Source: an uncultured Erythrobacter sp.
GTDB lineage: Bacteria > Pseudomonadota > Alphaproteobacteria > Sphingomonadales > Sphingomonadaceae
Assembly: GCA_947502305.1 (NCBI GenBank)
Contig: CANMZA010000001.1
Span: 434,001 to 498,000 of the forward strand
Reading direction: 5' to 3'
DNA length: 64,000 nucleotides
The notes beneath the pieces were generated by a model. It was not told the DNA's origin. It did not search any database and saw only the letters and a program-made list of their open reading frames with translations. The position numbers and the translations under genes are program-made. Positions 50,150-57,804 of the stretch are shown piece by piece; positions within the stretch are counted from its first letter, which is position 1, and each line of letters starts with the position of its first letter.

Positions 50150-50824
50150 TTAGACTTCGATGAGCCTATCGGGAAGCTCGTTTTCGTCATCTTCTCCGCG
50201 CGGGAAATGTTGCGCCAAGACAAAGCCGACATCGCGCACGCCCGCGGCCATGCCCTCGGCAATCCGGCCCTGCTTTATTTCTGCCAGCATATCGCCCATC
50301 GCCTCGCCCCAAACCTCGGCTTCGACCTTTTCTGCGATACTGTCATCGGCGGTTATCTCTGCGCGGTGTTCGCGCATCGACAGGTAGATGAGTACCCCGG
50401 TGCGCCCATGCGTGCGGCGTTCGGCGCCGACTTTGAAATGTTTGATCGCCTGCGCATGCACGCGCGCGGTTTTGAGCGGGCCGGGGACCAACGCGAATTT
50501 CAGCGGTTCCCACAATTGAGCCGCCCATGCGGCCACAAAAGCAATCAGGCCCAGTCCGATGGTCATGCTGGCCAGCTCGCCCGTGGTCCATTCATGGCTC
50601 CACCCGCCGATCAACATGTCCCAGAAATTGAGGAATGGGTCCGGCAGCATGGCAAACACGCTCATCACGGTGAACGATAATGCCGCCGCCCATAGCAGCG
50701 CGACATCGTCATATTCATTGGATCGGTCGGCCAAAACGGTGACGATTTCGCCAGAGGTCTCAAGCTCCGCCGCGCCAACGGCATCGGTGACAATCTTGTG
50801 CTGTGTTTGATCTAAATAGGCCAT
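50150..50824 (-). CDS. TPM-domain membrane protein
   Basis: A 224-aa protein with the TPM (TLP18.3/Psb32/MOLO-1) domain split by two membrane helices. It opens AVGAAELETSGEIVTVLADR and continues after the helices (ALLWAAALSFTVMSVF; SMTIGLGLIAFVAAWA) as ERRTHGRTGVLIYLSMREHR, with DMLAEIKQGRIAEGMAAGVR at the C-terminus. Helix insertion makes it the membrane-type TPM member of the set. It lies 3 bp after the second TPM gene. The function in bacteria is not known; TPM proteins act with LemA in some taxa. Confidence 0.87.
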   Translation of the reverse strand: MAYLDQTQHKIVTDAVGAAELETSGEIVTVLADRSNEYDDVALLWAAALSFTVMSVFAMLPDPFLNFWDMLIGGWSHEWTTGELASMTIGLGLIAFVAAWAAQLWEPLKFALVPGPLKTARVHAQAIKHFKVGAERRTHGRTGVLIYLSMREHRAEITADDSIAEKVEAEVWGEAMGDMLAEIKQGRIAEGMAAGVRDVGFVLAQHFPRGEDDENELPDRLIEV

Positions 50825-50827
50825 GTC

Positions 50828-51712
50828 TTACCACCCCCCAGAGGCGCCGCCGCCCCCGAATGAACCGCCACCGCCGGAAAAACCGCCACCGCCGCTAAAG
50901 CCGCCGCCGCCGGAAAATCCGCCGCCGCCGCCAGAACCACCCCGGATCGCGGCCGAAGCGATTGCGCTGCCGATTTCCCAGAGGATAATGTTGGATGCGA
51001 CATCGCCAGCGGTCTGACCGCCGCGCCTGCCGCCCCGTTCGCCCCCCCGTTCACCCCAAGGCCCTTTGCCCTTGGAACGGTACCGCCGCCCGCCGCGAAT
51101 GGCCGGGACAACGAAGAAAAAGAACAAAAAGCCGAGCCAGATCAACGTCCCCACTGGGATCCCGCCGCCGCTTTTCTGCTGGATGGTTGCGCCTTGGACG
51201 ACTTCAGCGGCTTCTTCTGGCGAGAGCTGCAATTGGGTGACGATTGCGTCGGTTCCCGCGATAATACCGCCGGGCAGATCGCCATTGCGGAACCTTGGCG
51301 TGATCTCATCGCGGATGATGATCGATGACAAGGCGTCGGTCAGATAAGGCTCCAAGCCGTAGCCGACTTCGATGCGCACTTTGCGTTCATTGGGCGCGAT
51401 CAGCAGCAAGACACCATCATTGCGTTCCGCATCGCCAATGCCCCATTCGCGGCCAAGCTGATACCCGTAATCGCCGATCTCATACCCTTGCAAAGAGGGG
51501 AGGGTGGCGACCACCAATTGCCGCTGGGTTTGGGCCTCAAAGGCGGCCAGTTTCGCGGTCAGCTCGGCCTCTATATTGGCCGGAATAATATCGGCGCCAT
51601 CAACAACCCGCCCGGTCAAAGCAGGAAATTCTGGCTGCGCCGCAAGCGGGGATGCGAGCAATGCGAAACACGCCGCAAAGGAAAGCGCCAGCGATTTAAA
51701 AGCGTGTTTCAT
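50828..51712 (-). CDS. YgcG-like TPM-domain protein with Gly-rich tail
   Basis: A 294-aa exported protein: signal peptide ending LASPLAAQP, TPM domain (FPALTGRVVDGADIIPANIE, QRQLVVATLPSLQGYEIGDY, GIGDAERNDGVLLLIAPNER, IEVGYGLEPYLTDALSS) and a membrane helix (VGTLIWLGFLFFFFVVPAI). It ends in a Gly/Ser-rich tail with repeated FSGGGGFSGGGG. This is the YgcG/DUF-type TPM layout. It overlaps the next TPM lipoprotein gene upstream by ATGA. Confidence 0.93.
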   Translation of the reverse strand: MKHAFKSLALSFAACFALLASPLAAQPEFPALTGRVVDGADIIPANIEAELTAKLAAFEAQTQRQLVVATLPSLQGYEIGDYGYQLGREWGIGDAERNDGVLLLIAPNERKVRIEVGYGLEPYLTDALSSIIIRDEITPRFRNGDLPGGIIAGTDAIVTQLQLSPEEAAEVVQGATIQQKSGGGIPVGTLIWLGFLFFFFVVPAIRGGRRYRSKGKGPWGERGGERGGRRGGQTAGDVASNIILWEIGSAIASAAIRGGSGGGGGFSGGGGFSGGGGFSGGGGSFGGGGASGGW

Positions 51713-52320
51713 GCGGCGTCCTTTAGGGGGTCTGCTCTGAGGTTTTCGGAGTCAACTTCGCGGATCAAACTGCGCGCACCTGCATCAGTACCGGCCTCAA
51801 AATCACCTTGAGCAAACCGGGGCAACATATCGTTGTCGATAATATTCTGCGCTTCTGCGTCCGTCACAATCTCTTCCAATCCGTAACCAACCGCGATGCG
51901 GCATTGCCGTTCATTTGGGGCGATCAACACCAATAGGCCATCATCGCGGGCTTCATCGCCGATCCCCCAATCATTGCCGAGATCGCGGGCGAAAATTGCG
52001 ATGTCTTTGCCGCCCAGATCGGGCGCGGTGACTACCACTAGCTGTACGCCCGAGCCTGTTTCAAACTCTTCCAGCATGCCCGTCAATTCGGCTTCAAATT
52101 CCTCTGACAGAATCCCCGCCGCATCGACAACGCGTCCGGTTAGGCGGAGGTTTGGGCTGCCAGCAACGTCGCGCTCAGCATCACCCCCAACATCGGCCCC
52201 AGCATTACCGGTTGCGTTGCCGCTCTCTGGCCTGCTGGTCTCAGGCTGCTCCGCGGCGCAGCCCAAGAGGGTCAGCGCCGCAGTGCCCGTAAAAACGCCA
52301 ATGCAAAGAGCCCGAAACAT
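51709..52320 (-). CDS. TPM-domain lipoprotein
   Basis: A 203-aa lipoprotein: signal and lipobox LTLLGC at residue 21, an acidic/Gly linker, and a TPM domain close to that of its neighbour (NLRLTGRVVDAAGILSEEFE, GSGVQLVVVTAPDLGGKDI, GIGDEARDDGLLVLIAPNER, IAVGYGLEEIVTDAE). It has no Gly-rich tail. The sequence agreement with the 50828 gene suggests duplication. It overlaps that gene's start by ATGA and starts 11 bp after lemA. Confidence 0.92.
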   Translation of the reverse strand: MFRALCIGVFTGTAALTLLGCAAEQPETSRPESGNATGNAGADVGGDAERDVAGSPNLRLTGRVVDAAGILSEEFEAELTGMLEEFETGSGVQLVVVTAPDLGGKDIAIFARDLGNDWGIGDEARDDGLLVLIAPNERQCRIAVGYGLEEIVTDAEAQNIIDNDMLPRFAQGDFEAGTDAGARSLIREVDSENLRADPLKDAA

Positions 52321-52331
52321 GCCGAACCGCT

Positions 52332-52928
52332 TTAGGAAATGTCGATGACCTGCGCTTCTTCTGCGCCCTCTGTCGCGGCCTCATAGGGGGCCAGCGGCTC
52401 TGCGCCGTGGATGATGTTGGCGCCGATCGTATCGGGGAATGTGCGGATCGTGGTGTTATATTGACGCACCGCCTCGTTGTAATCCTTGATCGCGATGCGA
52501 ATGCGGGCCTCTGCCCCTTCGATTTGCGCCTGAGCGGTTTCGATATTCCGGGTAAATTGCGGATTGGGGTTCGATTCAACCGTCGCAAACAAACGTGAAA
52601 GCCCGCTGCCCAAGGCGCTTTGCGCTTCAGCAAATTGCGCCATTTTGTCTGGGTCGCTCAGATCGTCGCCGGACAATTGAACCGATCCCGCGCGCGACCG
52701 CGCTTCTGCAACGCCGACAAAGATATCTTCTTCGCCCTGACGCGCGCCTTTGACCAAGGCTTCGATATTCGGCAGCAAATTGGCGCGCGATTGGAAGGCC
52801 GCCTCAACATCGCCCCATTTGGCTTTGGCTTGTTCCTCGGCGGCGGGGACCGAATTGATCCCGCAAGCGGCAAGCGTCATGGAAACGGCGGCGACAACGA
52901 TCGCGCGCCCGAAATTGCGAAAATTCAT
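52332..52928 (-). CDS. lemA: LemA-family lipoprotein
   Basis: A 198-aa LemA protein: lipobox MTLAAC at residue 22, then coiled/helical LemA domain with QAKAKWGDVEAAFQSRANLL and PNIEALVKGARQGEEDIFVG. Further on are ALGSGLSRLFATVESNPNPQ and IRIAIKDYNEAVRQYNTTIR. It leads the six-gene run with three TPM genes, a nudix hydrolase and an SDR. GGAGG precedes the ATG, and a sigma-70-like promoter is 66 bp upstream. LemA function remains unclear. Confidence 0.93.
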   Translation of the reverse strand: MNFRNFGRAIVVAAVSMTLAACGINSVPAAEEQAKAKWGDVEAAFQSRANLLPNIEALVKGARQGEEDIFVGVAEARSRAGSVQLSGDDLSDPDKMAQFAEAQSALGSGLSRLFATVESNPNPQFTRNIETAQAQIEGAEARIRIAIKDYNEAVRQYNTTIRTFPDTIGANIIHGAEPLAPYEAATEGAEEAQVIDIS

Positions 52929-52993
52929 AAAATCCCTCCCAAGGGCGCACATCCACAAATATCGTGATGACGCGCCGAAATATCCGTATTGCT

Positions 52994-53021
52994 AATATAG
53001 CACACCGCCCGCCTGTTTCAA
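52994..53021 (-). promoter_or_regulatory. Sigma-70-like promoter of the lemA operon
   Basis: On the minus strand, TTGAAA (53016-53021) and TATATT (52994-52999) with a 16-bp spacer, 66 bp upstream of the lemA start. AT-rich for this region. Confidence 0.6.
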
Positions 53022-53165
53022 GGTCGATGCCCATTCTGGGCGCCGCGTGCTTGCGCGGGCGAACACGGCTGTTCAATGCGCGCAATTGACCGCTTGGCAA
53101 GCGGGCGCGAAGCTGCGAAAAGCGAGAGGTTAAAGACAAATACAGCACAATATGAGGGGATCGTA

Positions 53166-53594
53166 ATGCTGAGCGAATTTAAGGATTTTATTGCCAAGGG
53201 CAATGTCATGGAACTGGCCGTCGCGGTGATTATCGCGGGCGCATTTGCCGTCATCGTGTCGTCGATGACCGCTGATTTGATCATGCCGGTTGTTGGCGCG
53301 ATCTTTGGAGATGTTGATTTTAGCAACAAATATTACGTGCTGTCCGGCGAGGTTGAAGCGGGCATGTCGCTCGAGGCGGCGCGCGAAGCGGGTGCGAATG
53401 TGCTGGCATGGGGCGCGTTCCTGACGACGGTGATCAATTTCGTGATCCTCGCCTTCATCATCTTCTTGCTGGTGCGTTATGCGAACAAAGCAAAAGCGGC
53501 GATGGAAAAACCAGAAGAAGCCGCCGCAGAAGAACCAGCTGGCCCAACCGAGGTTGAACTGCTGACGGAAATTCGAGACGCGCTGAAGAAGTAA
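53166..53594 (+). CDS. mscL: Large-conductance mechanosensitive channel
   Basis: A 142-aa inner membrane channel that opens under hypo-osmotic shock. MLSEFKDFIAKGNVMELAVA is the family N-terminus (amphipathic helix then TM1); pore residues are in VIIAGAFAVIVSSMTADLIM. TM2 is in TVINFVILAFIIFLLVRYAN, and the cytoplasmic helix is acidic (EKPEEAAAEEPAGPTEVELL). AGGGGA precedes ATG 53166. A terminator follows, and the tmRNA gene lies after it. Confidence 0.96.
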   Translation: MLSEFKDFIAKGNVMELAVAVIIAGAFAVIVSSMTADLIMPVVGAIFGDVDFSNKYYVLSGEVEAGMSLEAAREAGANVLAWGAFLTTVINFVILAFIIFLLVRYANKAKAAMEKPEEAAAEEPAGPTEVELLTEIRDALKK

Positions 53595-53615
53595 CAGCGG
53601 CGTTAGAATTCAAGA

Positions 53616-53650
53616 ACGCCCGTGCCCGAAAGAGGGTGCGGGCGTTTTTG
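53616..53650 (+). terminator. Rho-independent terminator of mscL
   Basis: ACGCCCGTGCCC pairs with GGGTGCGGGCGT (two G-U pairs) around a GAAAGA loop, followed by TTTTTG. Confidence 0.9.
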
Positions 53651-53735
53651 TGTCTGGCTTCAATATCAGCCCGTCTGGCGGGCTCAGACACACACGATCA
53701 CTTCCAATTCAGCCTCAACGCGCTATATAGGTCAT

Positions 53736-54045
53736 GCCGGGCAACCGGATATGGCGATAAATTGCAGCGTGCAATAAGCACAACGGACCCGGGGGCAGTA
53801 CCCGGCGTCTCCACCATAAATTCCTGTTATCAGGGGCTTTTGACGGGGACGAACTAGGATCGACGTGGGCCGAAAAGCGTTGTTTTTGCCCGGGCTGAAA
53901 ACCCCGTAAAACTGTTCATTCTCATAAGTGCAAACGATAACGAAGCACTCGCAATCGCTGCGTAATTTTACGGCCTAACGGCCTGAATTTACAAAGCTAA
54001 GCGCGGTTGGACCGACCGGGCAACAGAACGGATTCCGGGGCTCCG
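53736..54045 (+). ncRNA. ssrA: Two-piece (circularly permuted) tmRNA, ssrA
   Basis: Acceptor half first: from about 53736, with a T-arm-like CCGGG-GGCAGTA-CCCGG, to CGTCTCC and ACCA at 53813-53816. A spacer of 28 bp follows, then the coding half beginning GGGGACG at 53845. The two ends pair as the acceptor stem (7 bp, one G-U). The D-arm-like GGATCGACG follows. The resume frame starts GCA at 53930 and reads ANDNEALAIAA, stop at 53963-53965. TATATA at 53724-53729 is a plausible -10. The 3' end of the coding half (54030-54050) is estimated. Two-piece tmRNA is standard in alphaproteobacteria. Confidence 0.93.
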
Positions 54046-54051
54046 GGGGTA

Positions 54052-54260
54052 GCTAGCAACAGAAACCCCCACCCTTACAGTGGTGTAAAAGCGCAGCGGT
54101 ACGGCGGGCGCGACGGTCCTACCCCCGTTCTAAGAGCAAGACGCGGGGGCCTAGCAACAGAACCCCCCACCCATATAGTAGTGTACGAACGCGACGGCTC
54201 CGCGAGCGCGACGGTCCTCCCCCGTTCCACGCACAAAACGCTGTTTGCTAGCAACAGCTC
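54052..54260. repeat. Degenerate tandem repeats downstream of tmRNA (about 97-bp period)
   Basis: Units open CTAGCAACAG at 54053, 54151 and 54248. The first two continue with a C-run, then GCGCGACGGTCCT and CCCCCGTTC (ending near 54130 and 54226); the third is only a start, followed by a CT run. A related GGGCAACAGAACGG lies at the end of the tmRNA region. The 348 bp between the tmRNA and the next gene hold nothing else recognisable. A 123-codon open frame here is treated as chance. Confidence 0.7.
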
Positions 54261-54393
54261 TCTCTCTCTCCCCACTTTACATTTCGCAATGGCCCGGCGA
54301 TCATTCCGAAACGATTGTTTTGTGCGCCGAGAACCTAGCCAGCGGAACCAGCGCCGCTCTGCGGAGTTATTGACTTAGAAACAGGAGTTTAAA

Positions 54394-55119
54394 GTGCGCC
54401 TTCCCATACTCATGACACTCTGCGCAGCGCCGCTTTTGCTCGTTCCGGCCCCTCCGGCGGCGGCGGAATCTTACCAGTCTTACCTCTCACGGATGCGCGA
54501 TATTTGCGCCGCCGAATGCTTGCCGCCTCGCGAATTTCAGCGGGCCGCACGCCGCAGCAGCCGCGATGCCGAAGCGGATATGGCAGTGATTATGGATGTC
54601 AGAGCCGTGCGCCGGATGGGCGACAAATTCCAATTGCTCAGCATGGACGTAAACGGTCCCAGCCTGCTGGATCAGGCGGTTTTGGCATCGGCGGGGATCA
54701 ATGCGTCAAGCAGCAATGGCATAGGCGGTTTGCCGCGCGGGCGCACGGGCGGGACTGATCCAAATTTGATCATCATTGAAATTGATGAAGAGGCATTTTT
54801 CGGCGTGCTCAATTCGGCGACGCCTTTGACCCAAAATTCCGGCACCACCAATCCCTCGGATGGCGCGGACAATTCCGGCACGATCATCGTCGAAGGGGAT
54901 GCAGAGCGCGAACTGATCCAGCCCAGCCTCGCGCAATTGCGATCCTATTTTCGCGGGCGGCGTGTGGTCGTGCGGGGGACGCCCCGGCTGGAGGCGGTGC
55001 TGATCGGCGCGCGCCGGGATTTTCGGCGAAAACAGGTCACATTAGAGGTCGATAATGCCGATGATATCGTCTTGCTCCCCCGCTTTGACAGCGATGGTGA
55101 GCCGATATTGTCTGAGTAA
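54394..55119 (+). CDS. Exported protein of unknown function
   Basis: A 241-aa protein with a signal peptide (MRLPILMTLCAAPLLLVPAP, cleavage near PAAAE). The mature part has CAAECLPPREFQRAARRSS with a Cys pair, then VIMDVRAVRRMGDKFQLLSM and an Asp/Gly/Thr-rich middle (TGGTDPNLIIIEIDEE). It ends in a beta-rich segment (VVVRGTPRLEAVLIGARRDF, TLEVDNADDIVLLP). I recognise no family. The GTG start has CAGGAG 5 nt upstream. It is convergent with a small membrane protein gene 2 bp away. Confidence 0.82.
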   Translation: MRLPILMTLCAAPLLLVPAPPAAAESYQSYLSRMRDICAAECLPPREFQRAARRSSRDAEADMAVIMDVRAVRRMGDKFQLLSMDVNGPSLLDQAVLASAGINASSSNGIGGLPRGRTGGTDPNLIIIEIDEEAFFGVLNSATPLTQNSGTTNPSDGADNSGTIIVEGDAERELIQPSLAQLRSYFRGRRVVVRGTPRLEAVLIGARRDFRRKQVTLEVDNADDIVLLPRFDSDGEPILSE

Positions 55120-55121
55120 GA

Positions 55122-55370
55122 TCAGGATTGTTCGATTTGCGCCTTTAACTCGGCCAATTCCTGCTTCGCCTTGAGCGAATCCAAAATCGCCGCACCGGCC
55201 AAAAACACGGCGCCCGTTGCCGCCAGAAACAACAATTTTCCGCCAAAGCCGGGATATTCGGTGAGATAGGCCGAACCGCGCGCAGTCGCGCCCAATGCCA
55301 ATGCGTAGATAATCACGAAGGCTTCAAACCTGTTCTTGATGATGAACAGCCTCCCGATTTTCTGCAGCAT
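55122..55370 (-). CDS. Small membrane protein of unknown function
   Basis: An 82-aa protein: two hydrophobic helices (EAFVIIYALALGATARGSAYL; GKLLFLAATGAVFLAGAAIL) and a C-terminal helix rich in Lys/Glu/Leu (LKAKQELAELKAQIE) that could form a coiled coil. AGGAGG precedes the ATG. It is common in sphingomonads as a hypothetical, but no function is known to me. Convergent with the gene at 54394. Confidence 0.85.
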   Translation of the reverse strand: MLQKIGRLFIIKNRFEAFVIIYALALGATARGSAYLTEYPGFGGKLLFLAATGAVFLAGAAILDSLKAKQELAELKAQIEQS

Positions 55371-55540
55371 AGGTAATCCTCCTGGGCTTTCCTTGGCGGT
55401 GCCCTTAACCTTTGACGATGCACACCCTGTGCCAATCGCGCAAAAGTGCGGGTCCGAAGGGTTAACGTTGGCCCGAGTGTAAGCGCCTCCGACGCAAAGG
55501 CCAAACGCGTTAACTTTAAAAGCCGCGCCGGATTGGTGGA

Positions 55541-56791
55541 TTAAATCAATTCGTTCAGATCGAGCGCGTTGAGCAAGGCTGCGCGCGCCGCGACGATTTG
55601 GCTGGCGAGCGTCTCATCACCAAGGTCAGCCGGGTCGATTTGCTCCGGCCAATTTTGCGCGATGACCTGCTCCAGCAAATCCGCTTTGGCTTCGCTGAGC
55701 ATAAAGCGCGGATCGACCGCCGCCGGATCGCACACGACGCGCAAACGTAGGCAGGCGGGGCCGCCGCCATTGGCCATGCTTTGGCGCACATCAACCGGGA
55801 TGACTTCGCGGATGGGGCCGTTTGACGCCATCATTGCCTCTGCCCAGGCCCAAACGCTGGCGCTCTCGCGGCATTCTTCGGGGACGATCAGGGCCATCGC
55901 GCCATCCGGCAATGTCAGCAATTGGGCGTTGAACAAATAGGTGCGAATCGCCTCTGCCAACGTAACGGCATCGCTGGGCACTTCGACCACTTCGAGAGCC
56001 GGGAATGCAGCGCGGATCGCATCGTAAGCGCCCGCTTGATCAGCGAAGGCCTCGGCATGGGTGAACAAGACGCGTTCATTCGCGACCGACACCACATCAT
56101 TGTGGAACGCGCCGGCCTCGATCGCGGCGGGGTTTTGTTCGATGAAGACGCATTTCGCCGGGTCCAGTCCATGCGCGCGCGCGACCAGACGGCTGGCTTG
56201 TTCGTGTTGGCGCGCGGGAAATGCGCCGCCGGTTTTGCCGTAAACGAACACTTCGACACCCGCCGCACCGTGCCCTTCGCACAGGCGCATGTGGTTGGCT
56301 GCGCCCTCATCACCAAAGGTTGGCGGCACGGGGCCATGAACGGTGAAATGATCACGATTGCCGAATGCAATGTCGAGCATCCGCAGCGTGTCCGGCCATT
56401 CTTGCGCGCGGTGCAGCATGGTGACCAGATTGGCAGGCGTGAGGTGGCAAGTGCCATCTTGCGTATCGGGCGCAGGACTGACGGTGGCTGCGTTGGCTGT
56501 CCACATTGACGATGCGGACCACGGCGCGGCGCGCAATTGCGGCGCTTCTGTCCCGTCGAGGTTCAGCGCGCCCGCTAGCAAAGCGTTGGGGCGGGGCAGA
56601 GGCAGCAGAAACCCTTGCGCGCCCAGCCGAGCCAGATTGCCGCGCATCTTCGTGACCCCCTGCAGCGCGGCGGCGCGCGGATAAGACGGATCGCCCTTGT
56701 GACTGGCGCTGGCGATATTGCCCAAGGAAAGACCGGCGTAATTGTGGCTGGGCCCAACGATACCGTCGAAATTGATCTCGATCAGGCTCAT
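55541..56791 (-). CDS. astB: N-succinylarginine dihydrolase
   Basis: A 416-aa enzyme of the AST arginine pathway, releasing CO2 and two ammonia to make N-succinylornithine. Motifs: FDGIVGPSHNYAGLSLGN, the Glu region in PPTFGDEGAANHMRL, catalytic His in FHNDVVSVANERVLF and catalytic Cys in GGPACLRLRVV. MSLIEINF at 56791 overlaps the astA stop by ATGA. Third in the run M20-astA-astB. Confidence 0.96.
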   Translation of the reverse strand: MSLIEINFDGIVGPSHNYAGLSLGNIASASHKGDPSYPRAAALQGVTKMRGNLARLGAQGFLLPLPRPNALLAGALNLDGTEAPQLRAAPWSASSMWTANAATVSPAPDTQDGTCHLTPANLVTMLHRAQEWPDTLRMLDIAFGNRDHFTVHGPVPPTFGDEGAANHMRLCEGHGAAGVEVFVYGKTGGAFPARQHEQASRLVARAHGLDPAKCVFIEQNPAAIEAGAFHNDVVSVANERVLFTHAEAFADQAGAYDAIRAAFPALEVVEVPSDAVTLAEAIRTYLFNAQLLTLPDGAMALIVPEECRESASVWAWAEAMMASNGPIREVIPVDVRQSMANGGGPACLRLRVVCDPAAVDPRFMLSEAKADLLEQVIAQNWPEQIDPADLGDETLASQIVAARAALLNALDLNELI

Positions 56792-57804
56792 CGCGCCACG
56801 CTCCAAACCATATCGCCTGTCCTGACAACCAGAGCATCCGCAGCGACCGCATCAATTGCAATCCCGCCATCTTCGTCCAAGGCCCGCGCGCCGTAACAGG
56901 CGCGGAAATCTTGCAATTTCCCAGTTGCCAAAATCGCGCGTTCACCCTCAGCCAGATCGACTTTCGTCAGCTTGGCCTCGCTGCTGTTTTTCACGCTGGT
57001 CACTTCGTCGGTGGGCGCAACCATGCTGGGTCCGCCGTCGAAAATATCGACATAGCCTTCGTAACGGAAATTCTCATTTTCCAGCATCCGCATCGCCGCC
57101 CGCCCGGTGGGGTGGGGCACGCCGATCACGCTGCGCGCGTCTTCGGATAGCATTGAGATATAGACCGGGTGTTTGGGCATCAAATCGGCGATAAATTGAT
57201 TGCCATTGATGGCGTTGAAATAATCGGCCTCTTGAAAACTCATCCCGAAAAAGCGTCCGGCAACCCCGTCCCAAAATGGCGATCCGCCGCGTTCATCAAT
57301 GATCCCGCGCAATTCGGCCAGAATACGGTCGGCAAACCGTTTGCGGTGCATGGCGACGAACAGATAGCGGCTGCGCGCGAGCAGCAATCCATGCCCTCCT
57401 GCGCGTTCATTGGGGTGCAGGAACAATCCGCCAACCTCGCTCGACCCTTCCAGATCGGTGACAAGGCTGAGCAATTCGGCGCGCACTGTGCGGTCCAATT
57501 GCTGGCTGTATTGGGTCAGGGTGTTGAGCCGGTAGGAATAGAACGGCCATTGCTGCCCGACCTGCGTCATCAATTGGCAGGTGCCGCGCACCGTCTTTGT
57601 CTCTAGGTTTTCGAGCACCAGCACGAATTGCTCATCCGCCAACACGTCCTCTGTTCTGGCGAAAGCGGCCTCCGCCGTTTCCAGCTTCGCGCCCAAGGCG
57701 GCGCGATCAGGCGGCAGATTGGTGAAACCGCCGCCGGTTAATTTCGCCATCTCGTAAAGATGTTCCAGATCGGCGGCGCGCGCGGCGCGAAGGCGGAAAG
57801 TCAT
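56788..57804 (-). CDS. astA: Arginine N-succinyltransferase
   Basis: A 338-aa acyltransferase, first step of the AST pathway (succinyl-CoA plus arginine). [20 protein letters not shown] and GGGFTNLPPDRAAL open it. Further on are YSYRLNTLTQYSQQLDRTVR, EVGGLFLHPNERAGGHGLLL, ARSRYLFVA, and FFGMSFQEADYFNAINGNQF. It overlaps the M20 hydrolase upstream and astB downstream by ATGA each, so the three are translated as a coupled block. Confidence 0.96.
   Translation of the reverse strand: MTFRLRAARAADLEHLYEMAKLTGGGFTNLPPDRAALGAKLETAEAAFARTEDVLADEQFVLVLENLETKTVRGTCQLMTQVGQQWPFYSYRLNTLTQYSQQLDRTVRAELLSLVTDLEGSSEVGGLFLHPNERAGGHGLLLARSRYLFVAMHRKRFADRILAELRGIIDERGGSPFWDGVAGRFFGMSFQEADYFNAINGNQFIADLMPKHPVYISMLSEDARSVIGVPHPTGRAAMRMLENENFRYEGYVDIFDGGPSMVAPTDEVTSVKNSSEAKLTKVDLAEGERAILATGKLQDFRACYGARALDEDGGIAIDAVAADALVVRTGDMVWSVAR

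Noticed and set aside
53930..53965. Considered as a short peptide gene
   Set aside because: It is the tag-coding part of tmRNA, in the resume frame without its own start codon.
54053..54260. Considered as a CRISPR array
   Set aside because: Units are degenerate, about 78 bp long and only two to three in number; no cas genes are present.
54007..54378. 123-codon open frame over the tmRNA end and the tandem repeats
   Set aside because: It follows the repeat units, lacks a ribosome site and encodes low-complexity Arg/Ser-rich sequence.
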